DNA of 64,000 nucleotides from an uncultured Bacteroidales bacterium. GTDB taxonomy: Bacteria > Bacteroidota > Bacteroidia > Bacteroidales > F082. The notes under the pieces were generated by a model. That model worked only from the letters and a program-made list of their open reading frames with translations. It ran no database searches and was not told the origin of the DNA. Below are positions 18,553 to 27,161 of this stretch, piece by piece. Each line of letters starts with the position of its first letter. Position 1 is the stretch's first letter. Position numbers and translations under genes: made by a program. The stretch spans positions 124,001 through 188,000 of the forward strand of contig CAMZJA010000001.1 in NCBI GenBank assembly GCA_947307415.1. Direction: 5' to 3'.

Positions 18553-19848
18553 CTAATAAACCAATTTCGTCTTCACGAAGCCTTTGATTTCTTCTTTACT
18601 TGCATCAACTTTGAACACGTGATTCGGTTTCAGATACCACACGTCGTTGTGTTGTTTGAACAGTTTCTCACCGCCGCCGGTGATGTTGAGCATGATCACG
18701 TCGTCGGCCTTAACCTGTTTGTTTTCGACAGTCTGGATGAGCGAGGCTGTTGCCACACCGGCGGCGTGGTAAATGTCGATGCCTTCGAGTTCCTCGAACA
18801 TGTCGCAAGCCTTCTGCGCCTCGTCGTTGGTGACAGCGAACATGTCGCCCTTGGTGTCTTCGAGTGCGTCGAAGAGTCCGCCTGCCAATGAATAAGGCGG
18901 CTTACGGTTTGAGAGCACCTTGGCCACGATCTCGGCGGCGTCTTTGCGAGCCTGCTCGGCGTCGTAAGGAAGCAGCGCGCGCGAATGAGCCTTCCAAGCG
19001 TCGTACATAGGCGTGAACGGCTTGTTTTGTGAAACCATCAAACGAGCCTTGTTTGTTCCGAAGCGTCCGTCCTCGATGAAACGGAGGTTCGCCTCCCATG
19101 CCGCGATGGCACCTGTGCCGCTACCCACAGCCTGGAAATAGAAGTCAGGGATGCGACCGATGAATGTCGTTGCCGACATCATAGTGGTGCTCATACCGTC
19201 ACGACGAGCGATATTTTTGGCGCCGCCTTCGGCGAAGTAGCCGTCCATCTCGCATACGATGTTTCCAAGGTTGATGGCATCGAAATAGTCGCTGCCGCTC
19301 TCGGTGCAGAGCAGTTTCACACATGGGTTGAGCGGTTTCTCGAACCACAGCGCGTTGATGTTATCCTCAGGCACCGTCAAAAGCAGGTTGATGTTGTTGT
19401 CGGAACACACCTGGGCGAAAGCGCGCGCGGTGTTTCCTGCCGACGACACCACCATCACCTGGTTGCGGAGCTCGTCGCTGAGACGCGCACACACCGAATA
19501 AGCCTCAGTCTCCTTGAACGAGCAGGTGCGCATCTTGGCGCCTATCGCAGGATAATAGCCGTTAAAAGTGATATATAAGTTATTGAGTCCCAGCTCCTTA
19601 GCGAGTTTATCACTCTTGTAAGTCACCGGACATGAAGCGTCTTTCAACAAATTCTTCAGCGGCATCCAGTCGGCGAAACGGTAGAGACCGCCGTTTTCGG
19701 GCTTCACCTCGAGTTGTTTTTTCTCATAAATAGCGCGGATGAGGCTCGGTTTCTCACTGTTCGGGAAGTCAAGCATCCACCCTGAATCTTCACCAATGCG
19801 GCCGTCGGCGACGCACTGCACCTGATATTTTGTAGGAGTAAAAGTCAT
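18553..19848 (-). CDS. threonine-synthase-family PLP enzyme, probably cysteate synthase
   Basis: 431 aa, fold type II PLP enzyme. Visible are CSFKETEAYSVC, holding the PLP lysine (about residue 110), VVSSAGNTARAFA, and GSGTGAIAAWEAN for phosphate binding. The N-terminus (GWMLDFPNSEKPSLIRAIYE) lacks the opening typical of ThrC and instead resembles Bacteroidetes proteins annotated as cysteate synthase, which makes cysteate from phosphoserine and sulfite. That product could feed sulfonolipid synthesis. Threonine synthase remains the alternative. ATG 19848 is used because the upstream TTG at 19875 lies in the TATTTTTG promoter (19873-19880). Convergent with the Omp28-like gene. Confidence 0.72.
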   Translation of the reverse strand: MTFTPTKYQVQCVADGRIGEDSGWMLDFPNSEKPSLIRAIYEKKQLEVKPENGGLYRFADWMPLKNLLKDASCPVTYKSDKLAKELGLNNLYITFNGYYPAIGAKMRTCSFKETEAYSVCARLSDELRNQVMVVSSAGNTARAFAQVCSDNNINLLLTVPEDNINALWFEKPLNPCVKLLCTESGSDYFDAINLGNIVCEMDGYFAEGGAKNIARRDGMSTTMMSATTFIGRIPDFYFQAVGSGTGAIAAWEANLRFIEDGRFGTNKARLMVSQNKPFTPMYDAWKAHSRALLPYDAEQARKDAAEIVAKVLSNRKPPYSLAGGLFDALEDTKGDMFAVTNDEAQKACDMFEELEGIDIYHAAGVATASLIQTVENKQVKADDVIMLNITGGGEKLFKQHNDVWYLKPNHVFKVDASKEEIKGFVKTKLVY

Positions 19849-19872
19849 AATATTTCCAATATTTTTAAAGTG

Positions 19873-19959
19873 CAAAAATAGTAAAATAATTTACTAATTT
19901 TAGAAAAATTTATTTTTTTGTAAAAACTCGTCGGGTTTGACAGATTTTTCATATCTTTG
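19873..19959. promoter_or_regulatory. divergent promoters: PLP enzyme and C1B peptidases
   Basis: Minus TATTTTTG at 19873-19880; plus TATCTTTG at 19952-19959, about 50 bases before the peptidase ATG. Confidence 0.6.
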
Positions 19960-20011
19960 TAGATTGATTTATTATATCTTTTTGAAGATTCAAAATTTAA
20001 AATTTAAAAAT

Positions 20012-21211
20012 ATGAAAACGCTGAAAATCACTGTATTATTTATGATTTCGATGCTTCTTGCGATGCCTGTGCAGGCTCAGAAAGAAGAGAAACCGGTTTA
20101 CCAGATCACTGACGACGTCGAGGTGCCTCACACCATTGTGCAGAACCAGGCAAAATCGGGAACATGCTGGTGTTTTGCGGGAACAGGCTTCGCCGAAGCT
20201 GAGATTTTAAGAAAATATGATGTGAAAGTCAACCTCTCGGAGATGTTCTCGGTGCGTTGGGCTTACACCAAGAAATTCGACCGTTTCGTGCAGCTTCACA
20301 GCGCCACCAACCTCAGCTGCGGCGGCGAGGTGTTCGACGTGCTTTATGCCATCAACGACGCGGGCATGATCACCGATGAAGCCTACAGCGGACTCGTGAT
20401 TGGCGACGACAAGCACAACCATTCTGAGATTCAGAAGGTTATTGAAGGCTACGCCAAAATAGTGACACAGAAAAGCAACGGACGCATCCTCTATGAGACA
20501 TATCCGAAGGCTTTGAACGGCATCCTCGACGCTTATCTTGGCGAGGTTCCTGAAGAGTTTGAATACAATGGCGTGAAATACACTCCAAAGTCATTTGCCG
20601 AGAAATACGCTCTCAACATCAACGAGTATGTGCAGTTCGCATCGTTCAGCGACAAGGAAATGTACAAGCCGTTCCTCGTCATGATTCCTGACAACTGGAC
20701 CTACACCCCTACTTACAACATGGGCTTCGACGAGATGATGACCGAGGTCGACAACGCCTTGAACAACGGCTACACCGTAGGCTGGGCGCAGGATGTGAGC
20801 GACAAAGGTTTCTCACGCAAGGCGGGCGTCGCCATCGTACCTGAGACCGACGTCAACAAGATTCGCGAGAGCAACCCTAAGGCTTTCAAGAAGATGACCG
20901 ACGAGGAAATCGCCGAGAAGATCTACTCATTCGAATATGTGATGCCTGAGCAGGAAGTCACCGAGGAGATGCATCAGCGCGCCTACAACGACTGGAGCAC
21001 CGGCGACGACCACAGCATGCTCATCGTCGGCATAGCCCACGACCAGAACGGTACCAAATATTATAAGGTGAAAAACTCATGGGGCGAGACCGGTCCTTAC
21101 AAAGGCTACTGGTACTGCTCGGAGCAGTTTGTGAGACTGCACACAGTGTTCTTCACAGTGAACAAGGCCGCTTTCAGCGACAGCATGAAAAATAATTTAT
21201 CAATCAAATAA
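20012..21211 (+). CDS. secreted C1B (bleomycin-hydrolase-like) cysteine peptidase
   Basis: 399 aa. An N-terminal signal peptide (ITVLFMISMLLAMPVQAQ) places it outside the cytoplasm, unlike classical aminopeptidase C. The papain-type catalytic set is intact: Gln in VQNQAKSG, Cys in GTCWCF, His in DDHSMLIVG and Asn in VKNSWGE. Cleavage would start from peptide N-termini if it behaves like the family. ATG 20012 is chosen; the further-upstream TTG at 19937 precedes the promoter. A paralogue follows 12 bases later, so the two are co-transcribed. Confidence 0.88.
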   Translation: MKTLKITVLFMISMLLAMPVQAQKEEKPVYQITDDVEVPHTIVQNQAKSGTCWCFAGTGFAEAEILRKYDVKVNLSEMFSVRWAYTKKFDRFVQLHSATNLSCGGEVFDVLYAINDAGMITDEAYSGLVIGDDKHNHSEIQKVIEGYAKIVTQKSNGRILYETYPKALNGILDAYLGEVPEEFEYNGVKYTPKSFAEKYALNINEYVQFASFSDKEMYKPFLVMIPDNWTYTPTYNMGFDEMMTEVDNALNNGYTVGWAQDVSDKGFSRKAGVAIVPETDVNKIRESNPKAFKKMTDEEIAEKIYSFEYVMPEQEVTEEMHQRAYNDWSTGDDHSMLIVGIAHDQNGTKYYKVKNSWGETGPYKGYWYCSEQFVRLHTVFFTVNKAAFSDSMKNNLSIK

Positions 21212-21223
21212 AATAACAAACAA

Positions 21224-22459
21224 ATGAAATTCAAACATTTTCTTATGGCAGCCGCTCTGTTTTTGAGCACAGCTGCATTCGCACAAGCTCCTGAAAAGGA
21301 TGCAAAACCTGAAGAAGAAGGCTACAAATTTGAGGTCATCAAGGAATTGCCAATGACTCCTGTGAAAGACCAGAACCGTGCCGGTACATGCTGGTGCTAT
21401 TCAACACTCGGATTCTTCGAGGCTGAGTTGCTCCGTATGGGCAAGCCTGAGTACGATTTCTCAGAAATGTACATCGTTTACAAGACTTATCAGGACCGCG
21501 CCGACCGTCACGTGCGCACACACGGCGACGTTTCTTATTCAGAAGGCGGCTCATTCGGTGATGTCATGTATGCCATCAGACATTACGGTCTCGTTCCGGA
21601 TGTCGAGATGCGCGCAGGCCAGATGCACGGCGACAGTCTCACCGACTTCTCGGAGTTCTCAAACGTGAGCGGCAGATTCCTCGAAGGCGTTGTCAAGACT
21701 AAGAAGCTTCAGCTCGGCACCGACGAGAATCACACCCCGCTTTGGAAGACAGCTTTCGACGGCATCCTCGACGCTTACATCGGAAAATGCCCTGAAGAGT
21801 TCACCTACAACGGCAAGAAATACACTCCAATGGAGTTCGCAAAGTCAACAGGTCTGAACATGGACGACTATGTCAACCTCGCCTCTTTCGCACATCAGCC
21901 ATGGTATGAGCCATTCGTCATCGAGGTTCAGGACAACTGGCGCTGGGGCAAGGCCTACAACCTCCCTATCGACGAGTTCATGGAGGTGATGAACAACGCT
22001 ATCGACAACGACTACCCGATCGCATGGGGTGCCGACGTCAGCGAGAGCGGCTGGCTCAGAGGCAAGATGGCGGGCGTTTGCGTACTTCCAGACCTCAAGA
22101 ACAACGCAGCCGACAAGTCGGGAACCGACTTCGCACACTGGAACGGCCTCAGCGCAGCTGACCGCCAGAGAGAAGCCATGAGCAAGCCAACGCCACAGCG
22201 CTGGGTCAACGACCAGGATCGTATCGACGCTTACAACAACTACGAGACAACCGACGACCACGGCATGGTGATCTACGGCAAGGCAAAAGACCAGATAGGC
22301 AATGTCTATTTCATGGTGAAGAACTCATGGGGCGACGCAGGCAACTACAACGGCAACTGGTATTGCTCAGAAGCCTTCGTGCGCTACAAAACATTGAATA
22401 TTGTGGTTCACAAAGACGCCCTTCCAAAGGCTATTAAGAAAAAACTTGGAATCAAATAA
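21224..22459 (+). CDS. secreted C1B cysteine peptidase, second copy
   Basis: 411 aa with a signal peptide (residues 1-21, ending AAFAQ). Catalytic residues are intact: KDQNRAGTCWCYS, DDHGMVIYG and VKNSWGDAG. It is a paralogue of the preceding gene by tandem duplication, with the same layout but an extra insertion (about residues 280-320, DKSGTDFAHWNGLSAADRQ). The pair may release amino acids or dipeptides from host or dietary peptides in the periplasm. A repeat-built hairpin follows the stop. Confidence 0.88.
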   Translation: MKFKHFLMAAALFLSTAAFAQAPEKDAKPEEEGYKFEVIKELPMTPVKDQNRAGTCWCYSTLGFFEAELLRMGKPEYDFSEMYIVYKTYQDRADRHVRTHGDVSYSEGGSFGDVMYAIRHYGLVPDVEMRAGQMHGDSLTDFSEFSNVSGRFLEGVVKTKKLQLGTDENHTPLWKTAFDGILDAYIGKCPEEFTYNGKKYTPMEFAKSTGLNMDDYVNLASFAHQPWYEPFVIEVQDNWRWGKAYNLPIDEFMEVMNNAIDNDYPIAWGADVSESGWLRGKMAGVCVLPDLKNNAADKSGTDFAHWNGLSAADRQREAMSKPTPQRWVNDQDRIDAYNNYETTDDHGMVIYGKAKDQIGNVYFMVKNSWGDAGNYNGNWYCSEAFVRYKTLNIVVHKDALPKAIKKKLGIK

Positions 22460-22460
22460 A

Positions 22461-22523
22461 AGTTAGTCAGTTAGTCAGTTGTTCAGTTAGTCAGTACTGA
22501 CTAACTGAACAACTGAACAACTA
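22461..22523. repeat. 8-mer repeat array folded as a 36-bp perfect palindrome
   Basis: The 8-base units AGTTAGTC / AGTTGTTC are repeated, then mirrored. Bases 22478-22495 and 22496-22513 are exact inverse complements. It is followed by an A run and may end transcription of the peptidase pair. Confidence 0.85.
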
Positions 22524-22531
22524 AAAAAATA

Positions 22532-22984
22532 ATGTTTCAGGAAGTTGAAAGAAAATTTTTGGTGAAGGGCGACTTCAGAAATGAGGCGTTCAAAGCCATT
22601 CACATCACGCAGGGATATCTCTCGAGGGTGCCTGAACGCGTGGTGCGCATAAGAATCAAAGACCAACAAGGATACATCACCGTCAAGGGAAAAAACAACG
22701 CCTCGGGTGCCACGCGTTTCGAGTGGGAGAAAGAGATTTCGCTTGACGAGGCGCGTCGTCTTCTAGAGCTATGCGAACCCGGACTCGTCGACAAAACCCG
22801 ATACCTTATTAATAATACTGATGGCAAGCACACGTGGGAGGTGGATGTCTATCATGGCAACAAAGAAGGTATTATTATTGCTGAGATAGAACTCGGCAAC
22901 GAAAACGAGCCGTTCGACAAGCCGGAATGGCTTGGCAAAGAGGTCACAGGCGACCAAAGATATTACAATTCGAATTTAATTTGA
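22532..22984 (+). CDS. CYTH domain protein (triphosphatase-like)
   Basis: 150 aa. The ExExK signature EVERKFLV is at residues 4-8, and further basic and acidic pairs line the tunnel (RVVRIRIKD, YITVKGK, RFEWEKEI, IIAEIELG), as in CygB/ThTPase/inorganic triphosphatase proteins. It probably hydrolyses a triphosphate substrate with divalent metal; the true substrate is unknown. Bacteroidetes commonly have this single-domain form. Its end overlaps the convergent AraC gene by 9 bases. Confidence 0.85.
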   Translation: MFQEVERKFLVKGDFRNEAFKAIHITQGYLSRVPERVVRIRIKDQQGYITVKGKNNASGATRFEWEKEISLDEARRLLELCEPGLVDKTRYLINNTDGKHTWEVDVYHGNKEGIIIAEIELGNENEPFDKPEWLGKEVTGDQRYYNSNLI

Positions 22985-24115
22985 GGACATATCCCCTACC
23001 TGTTCTTCGACGAACTGCATTGGCGTCATGCCGGTGTTCTTACGGAAGACGGTTTGGAAATAGCTGCGTGACGCGAAGCCGCAATGTTCGGCTATGATAT
23101 CGTTCGACCATTCCGGGTGCAGCTTCATCTGTTTCTTCGCTTCTTCCACACGGAGATATGTAAGCCAAGGACTGAACAGCTCCTGCTCGGTGGTCTTGAG
23201 CCATGCCGACAGCTGGTAACGTGGGAGTTTCATCTCCGACGCGGCAGTCTGGATAGTGATACCGCTTTGCAGATGTCCGCCTTCATTCATCCAGCGGGCC
23301 ACCGCATTCTCCACACGACGGTAGTCGGCAGGCGACATCACCACTTCCTGCTCTGTCTTCTCATCGGCATCATCTCCTGCATTTTCATCGTTGATTTCAG
23401 CGACAAAAACCTTGCGCGCGTCGTTACTCACCACAAAACATGCGAAGCTGAAGATAAGATAATAAACACAAGCAAAAAATATGATTGAATAAGTGCCGAT
23501 AAGCCAGATCGGTCCGAAGATTACAGCAGGCACAGGCAGGGCGACACCCGCCATCAGCAACACGGCGACTTCCATCCAAAGCAGCATGTCGTCAGCCTCA
23601 TAGTCATAAAAGTCATTCAACGAACGACGTATTTTTTGAATTTCTTTATATTGGGAATAAAAATAGAATATCTGCATAGTGGCGAAAAGCACACTGCAAA
23701 ATATCAGAACCCAATGCATCTCTTCAGAGTCGCCAAGCAGAGGGACGTCGGCAAAGAAAGAAACACCCAACACTGTCGCAATAGTGATAATCAAAGTGTC
23801 GATACCCACCAGCCATTCATGACGTTTAATACGCCCCTGACGCTCCATATAAAGGATAGCCATATTAAAAAGGTAGGCAGCAGGGATAAAAAACACCAAA
23901 TTATGCAAAACACCGGGGATGATGCCGTAGTCACGAGGCCTCCACACATATTGCAAAAGGAACTGAATTCCTATCAGCGACGTACCGATAGCCAGCATAT
24001 AACGTGTACGACGGACCGCTTTTGTCTCGACGATCTTACGTGGCATAGGCAAAACCAGTGTCAGCGTAAGCAACAACATCAATATAACTGCCAAAAATTG
24101 TATTAAACCCATCAT
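22976..24115 (-). CDS. membrane-bound AraC family regulator (7 TM + HTH)
   Basis: 379 aa from ATG 24115. Seven hydrophobic segments fill residues about 1-235 (first LIQFLAVILMLLLTLTLVLP, last SIIFFACVYYLIFSFACFVV). An acidic linker follows (DENAGDDADEKTEQE), then a C-terminal AraC double helix-turn-helix (SEMKLPRYQLSAWLKT; IIAEHCGFASRSYFQTVFRK; TPMQFVEEQ). The regulator would read a signal at the membrane. It is divergent from the 24291 surface gene, and the intergenic DNA carries direct TTAACACC boxes that recur before the 27162 gene, so these are its likely targets. The longer frame starting at TTG 24145 is rejected because it runs through the -7 box TAATTTTG (24124-24131). Confidence 0.88.
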   Translation of the reverse strand: MMGLIQFLAVILMLLLTLTLVLPMPRKIVETKAVRRTRYMLAIGTSLIGIQFLLQYVWRPRDYGIIPGVLHNLVFFIPAAYLFNMAILYMERQGRIKRHEWLVGIDTLIITIATVLGVSFFADVPLLGDSEEMHWVLIFCSVLFATMQIFYFYSQYKEIQKIRRSLNDFYDYEADDMLLWMEVAVLLMAGVALPVPAVIFGPIWLIGTYSIIFFACVYYLIFSFACFVVSNDARKVFVAEINDENAGDDADEKTEQEVVMSPADYRRVENAVARWMNEGGHLQSGITIQTAASEMKLPRYQLSAWLKTTEQELFSPWLTYLRVEEAKKQMKLHPEWSNDIIAEHCGFASRSYFQTVFRKNTGMTPMQFVEEQVGDMSSN

Positions 24116-24123
24116 AGTGGCGG

Positions 24124-24247
24124 CAAAATTACTAAAATTTTTCAATACAGGTGTTAAAAATGTTTCAATTTTAACACCTAATTATGCAATTTTTAACACC
24201 ATTGTGTGATTTTTAACACTCTAATAGAATACGAACATATATTTTTG
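24124..24247. promoter_or_regulatory. AraC operator array and divergent promoters, copy 1
   Basis: One inverted box GGTGTTAA (24150-24157) and three direct boxes: TTAACACC 24171-24178, TTAACACC 24193-24200 and TTAACACT 24213-24220, at 22- and 20-base steps. The plus -7 box TATTTTTG at 24240-24247 lies 20 bases after the last box; the minus box TAATTTTG is at 24124-24131. A clear -33 is missing, as expected for activator-dependent promoters. Confidence 0.75.
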
Positions 24248-24290
24248 CAGCCCGAAAACAAACGGAAAATTAAACAACACAAAATAACAA

Positions 24291-26642
24291 ATGAAAAAGA
24301 AAAATTTACTTTTCCTGCTTCTGACAATGATGTTAGCTCCGATGACAATGTTCGGACAAAAGGTGGATTGGGCAGGATCAGGCTTGCAAAATGACCCTTA
24401 TATAATTAAAAGTGACAGCGATTGGGAAACCCTCTCAACCAATGTCAAAGCCGGCAACACCTACAGCGGCAAGTACTTCAGTCTGACTTCAAATATCACC
24501 ATCACCCAAACCGTTGGTTTGCAGGCAACTAATACAAGTTTAAGCAAAAAATTCGAAGGTGTTTTCCTCGGAAACGGCAACACCATTACTGTTAATATTG
24601 ACACAAAAGACAAATACGCAGCTCCTTTCGGCAGCTTGTCAAACGCAACCATTCAAGACCTTAACGTTATAGGAGCTATTAACACAAGCAACAAATTCGC
24701 GGCAGGTGTCGCGGGATTCGCTACAGGAACTTGCTTTTTTGTAAACTGCCACGTCAGCATGGATATCAATTCAACAGTTAATGGCGACGGCACACACGGC
24801 GGCTTGCTTGGCTTAGTGGACAGTGCCAGCACAGCCAACTTCACCAACTGCAGCTTCGAAGGCAGGCTTCTTGGCAGCAAGACAACCAACTGCGGTGGTT
24901 TTGTAGGTTACAACAAGGGAATAGCTAATTTCAACAACTGCCTTTTCAACCCATCAGAGGTTACTTTCAACATCGTTGGCAACAGTGAGCTGTCAAGCAC
25001 ATTCTCACGTCTTGACAAGGCTGGTAAGAATTATTTCACAAACGCCTATTACACCTCTCCATTACACAAGGTGGAGAAAGAAATCACCAGAGTTTACACC
25101 AACACCGACAATGACGACTACTATTATGAAGAAGTTGTCGCAGCCGATGGCAGCACCTACTATTATATAACAGGTGATAACACATGGAAATTTTTCCAAA
25201 ACGACATCAATGAGCATAAAAACGTCACTTTGACCGAGGATCTGACAGCACACGCTTCAAACGGAGCTTTAGTCATAGCCGAAGATGATGTCGTGACCAT
25301 CAACTTAAACGGACACACTCTCAGCCGTGATCTTTCATCAGGATCAGCTATCGTTGTCAGTGAAGGCGCTACACTCACCATCGTTGACGACAGCGATAAT
25401 AAGGCCGGCGACATCGACGGTAATATTTACATCGAAGAAGGACAGCTCATCAGCGACATGGCATTCAACGTAACAGTCATGAAGAGCGTCGAGACTTGGA
25501 AAGAAAACAAAGACGGACAGAAGACAACCACAGGTTGGAACACCATCGCATCACCGGTGGGTAAAGTCACTTTCGCAAGTGTTTCAGGATTGATCAGCGA
25601 TGTGTTTAAACACAACATTTATCTCTATGACCCTGAGAACGTCAGATGGCAGGAATACAGAAACACCGACCCGGGTGTGACTCCATTCTCGTCGTTTGAG
25701 GACGGCCGCGGCTATCTGTACCGCACAGAAGGCACTGAGAGAACAACCGAAATCGAATATTCAGGCATTCTCAACACCGAAGACGTGACATACACATTGT
25801 CATACAATGAAGGACGCGTGATAAAATCGTTTAACCTCATCGGCAACCCATTCTCACACGATATTTATAAAGGTGAAGCTTTCTCAGACGAGAACCTCGC
25901 CGACAGATTCTACATGCTTGATAGCGACGGCATCTGGACACCAAAGAGCGATGTCGACGCCATCCCGGCCGGAACAGCGATCCTCGTCCAGGCAACAGCT
26001 GAAGAGACTTTAACCATAAAGAATACCGCCAACGCATCGAAGAGAAACGCCAGCAACGACAACATAGCGTTCAGCGTAGCCAACAGCGATTTTGAGGATG
26101 TCGCATTCGTCGAGTTCAAAGAAGGACACGGACTGAACAAGATCGAGCACCGCAACGAAGCAGTTCCTATGCTCTACGTCGAATACAACGGTGCGAGCTT
26201 CGCTTCAGCCAATGTGAGCAGCGATGTGAAGGTCATCAACCTTAACTTCAAAGCCAAGACAACATGTAAATACACTTTGAAATGCACCGTCAACGGCGAG
26301 TTCAGCTACCTGCATCTCATCGACAGACTGACAGGTGACGACGTTGACATACTTCTCGAAGGAGAGTATAGCTTCATCGGCTCGTCACAAGACAACGAGA
26401 ACAGATTTATTGTAAGATTGGAGAGCAATAACGACCCTTCAACATCAGAGATCGAGGTGTTCGCCTGGCAGAACGGCAACGACATCATCGTGAACGGTGA
26501 AGGCACATTGCAGGTGTTCGACGTCATGGGACGCATGATCGCCACAGCCAACGTGAACGGTATAGAGACCGTCAACGTGAAGGCAAACGGTGTTTATGTT
26601 TTAAGATTGAATGAAAAAACACAGAAAATAGTAGTTAGATAA
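24291..26642 (+). CDS. T9SS surface protein, GLUG-like repeats (AraC target 1)
   Basis: 783 aa. Signal peptide (residues 1-23, ending TMFGQ). Residues about 25-240 hold repeated beta-strand blocks of the GLUG / adhesin type (FEGVFLGNGNTITVNID; GLLGLVDSAST; GGFVGYNKG). A middle region follows, and a C-terminal half is shared with the 27162 protein (WQEYRNTD, GRGYLYR, LIGNPFSHDI, SYLHLIDRLTGDDVDILL). It ends with a T9SS sorting tail (TLQVFDVMGRMIATA to KIVVR). Probably a surface adhesin. It has the operator promoter upstream and a small cargo gene 26 bases downstream. Confidence 0.86.
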   Translation: MKKKNLLFLLLTMMLAPMTMFGQKVDWAGSGLQNDPYIIKSDSDWETLSTNVKAGNTYSGKYFSLTSNITITQTVGLQATNTSLSKKFEGVFLGNGNTITVNIDTKDKYAAPFGSLSNATIQDLNVIGAINTSNKFAAGVAGFATGTCFFVNCHVSMDINSTVNGDGTHGGLLGLVDSASTANFTNCSFEGRLLGSKTTNCGGFVGYNKGIANFNNCLFNPSEVTFNIVGNSELSSTFSRLDKAGKNYFTNAYYTSPLHKVEKEITRVYTNTDNDDYYYEEVVAADGSTYYYITGDNTWKFFQNDINEHKNVTLTEDLTAHASNGALVIAEDDVVTINLNGHTLSRDLSSGSAIVVSEGATLTIVDDSDNKAGDIDGNIYIEEGQLISDMAFNVTVMKSVETWKENKDGQKTTTGWNTIASPVGKVTFASVSGLISDVFKHNIYLYDPENVRWQEYRNTDPGVTPFSSFEDGRGYLYRTEGTERTTEIEYSGILNTEDVTYTLSYNEGRVIKSFNLIGNPFSHDIYKGEAFSDENLADRFYMLDSDGIWTPKSDVDAIPAGTAILVQATAEETLTIKNTANASKRNASNDNIAFSVANSDFEDVAFVEFKEGHGLNKIEHRNEAVPMLYVEYNGASFASANVSSDVKVINLNFKAKTTCKYTLKCTVNGEFSYLHLIDRLTGDDVDILLEGEYSFIGSSQDNENRFIVRLESNNDPSTSEIEVFAWQNGNDIIVNGEGTLQVFDVMGRMIATANVNGIETVNVKANGVYVLRLNEKTQKIVVR

Positions 26643-26668
26643 TTTAAAGTTTAGAGATAAAAGACAAA

Positions 26669-26923
26669 ATGAAAAAGTTATTCTTAACAATAGCATTGTT
26701 TTTAACAGTAGGTTTCAGCGCCAATGCGCAGCGTGACGGTTTCTTTAGCAGCAGCTATGATGGAGATTCTTTCGACAGAGCCAGCAGCAACAGCACACCT
26801 ATTATGCCTACAAAACCAATAGGCAGCACTGAAAATTCAGACGCTCCTCTCGGTGGAGGTTTACTAATCATGACAGCACTTGGAGCAGGATATGCTCTGA
26901 AAAAGAGAAATAATAATAAGTAA
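26669..26923 (+). CDS. small exported protein with C-terminal sorting-like tail
   Basis: 84 aa. Signal peptide (residues 1-20, ending SANAQ), then a Ser/Asp-rich stretch. The last 23 residues have a short motif (DAPLGGG), a hydrophobic helix (LLIMTALGAGYAL) and a basic end (KKRNNNK). This tripartite tail resembles Bacteroidetes PID-CTERM-type sorting signals, which are thought to be processed by exosortase-like enzymes, though the motif here is PLGGG. It is co-directional with 24291 and probably in the same transcript, followed by a terminator. Function unknown. Confidence 0.75.
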   Translation: MKKLFLTIALFLTVGFSANAQRDGFFSSSYDGDSFDRASSNSTPIMPTKPIGSTENSDAPLGGGLLIMTALGAGYALKKRNNNK

Positions 26924-26951
26924 TTATTGGTTAATTTAATGATTTTTCCCC

Positions 26952-26989
26952 GTGGGGATTCGACGCCCGTTGAAATCCCCACTTTTTTT
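26952..26989 (+). terminator. intrinsic terminator after the small exported protein
   Basis: Stem GTGGGGATT (26952-26960) with AATCCCCAC (26974-26982), followed by seven T. Confidence 0.85.
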
Positions 26990-26998
26990 ATGCCTTCA

Positions 26999-27095
26999 CT
27001 GTTAAAAATGTTAAAATTTTAACACCTGATTCGTTGATTTTTAACACCATTGTCAGATTTTGAACACCTTGTATTAATAATAAAATATACTTTTG
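26999..27095 (+). promoter_or_regulatory. AraC operator array and promoter, copy 2
   Basis: Inverted box TGTTAA near 27000, then direct boxes TTAACACC 27019-27026, TTAACACC 27041-27048 and TGAACACC 27061-27068. The steps are 22 and 20 bases, identical to copy 1. The -7 box TACTTTTG at 27088-27095 is again 20 bases after the last box. Sequence between the boxes differs, so box positions are conserved beyond the background. Confidence 0.78.
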
Positions 27096-27161
27096 CAGCT
27101 CGTTAAAACAGCAGACAAACAGATTCAACTAAATAGATTCAAAACAATCAAATTACAACCA

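Noticed and set aside
24120..27100. Invertible promoter (phase variation) for the adhesin pair
   Set aside because: No long flanking inverted repeats or site-specific recombinase gene were found; the similar arrays are in the same orientation.
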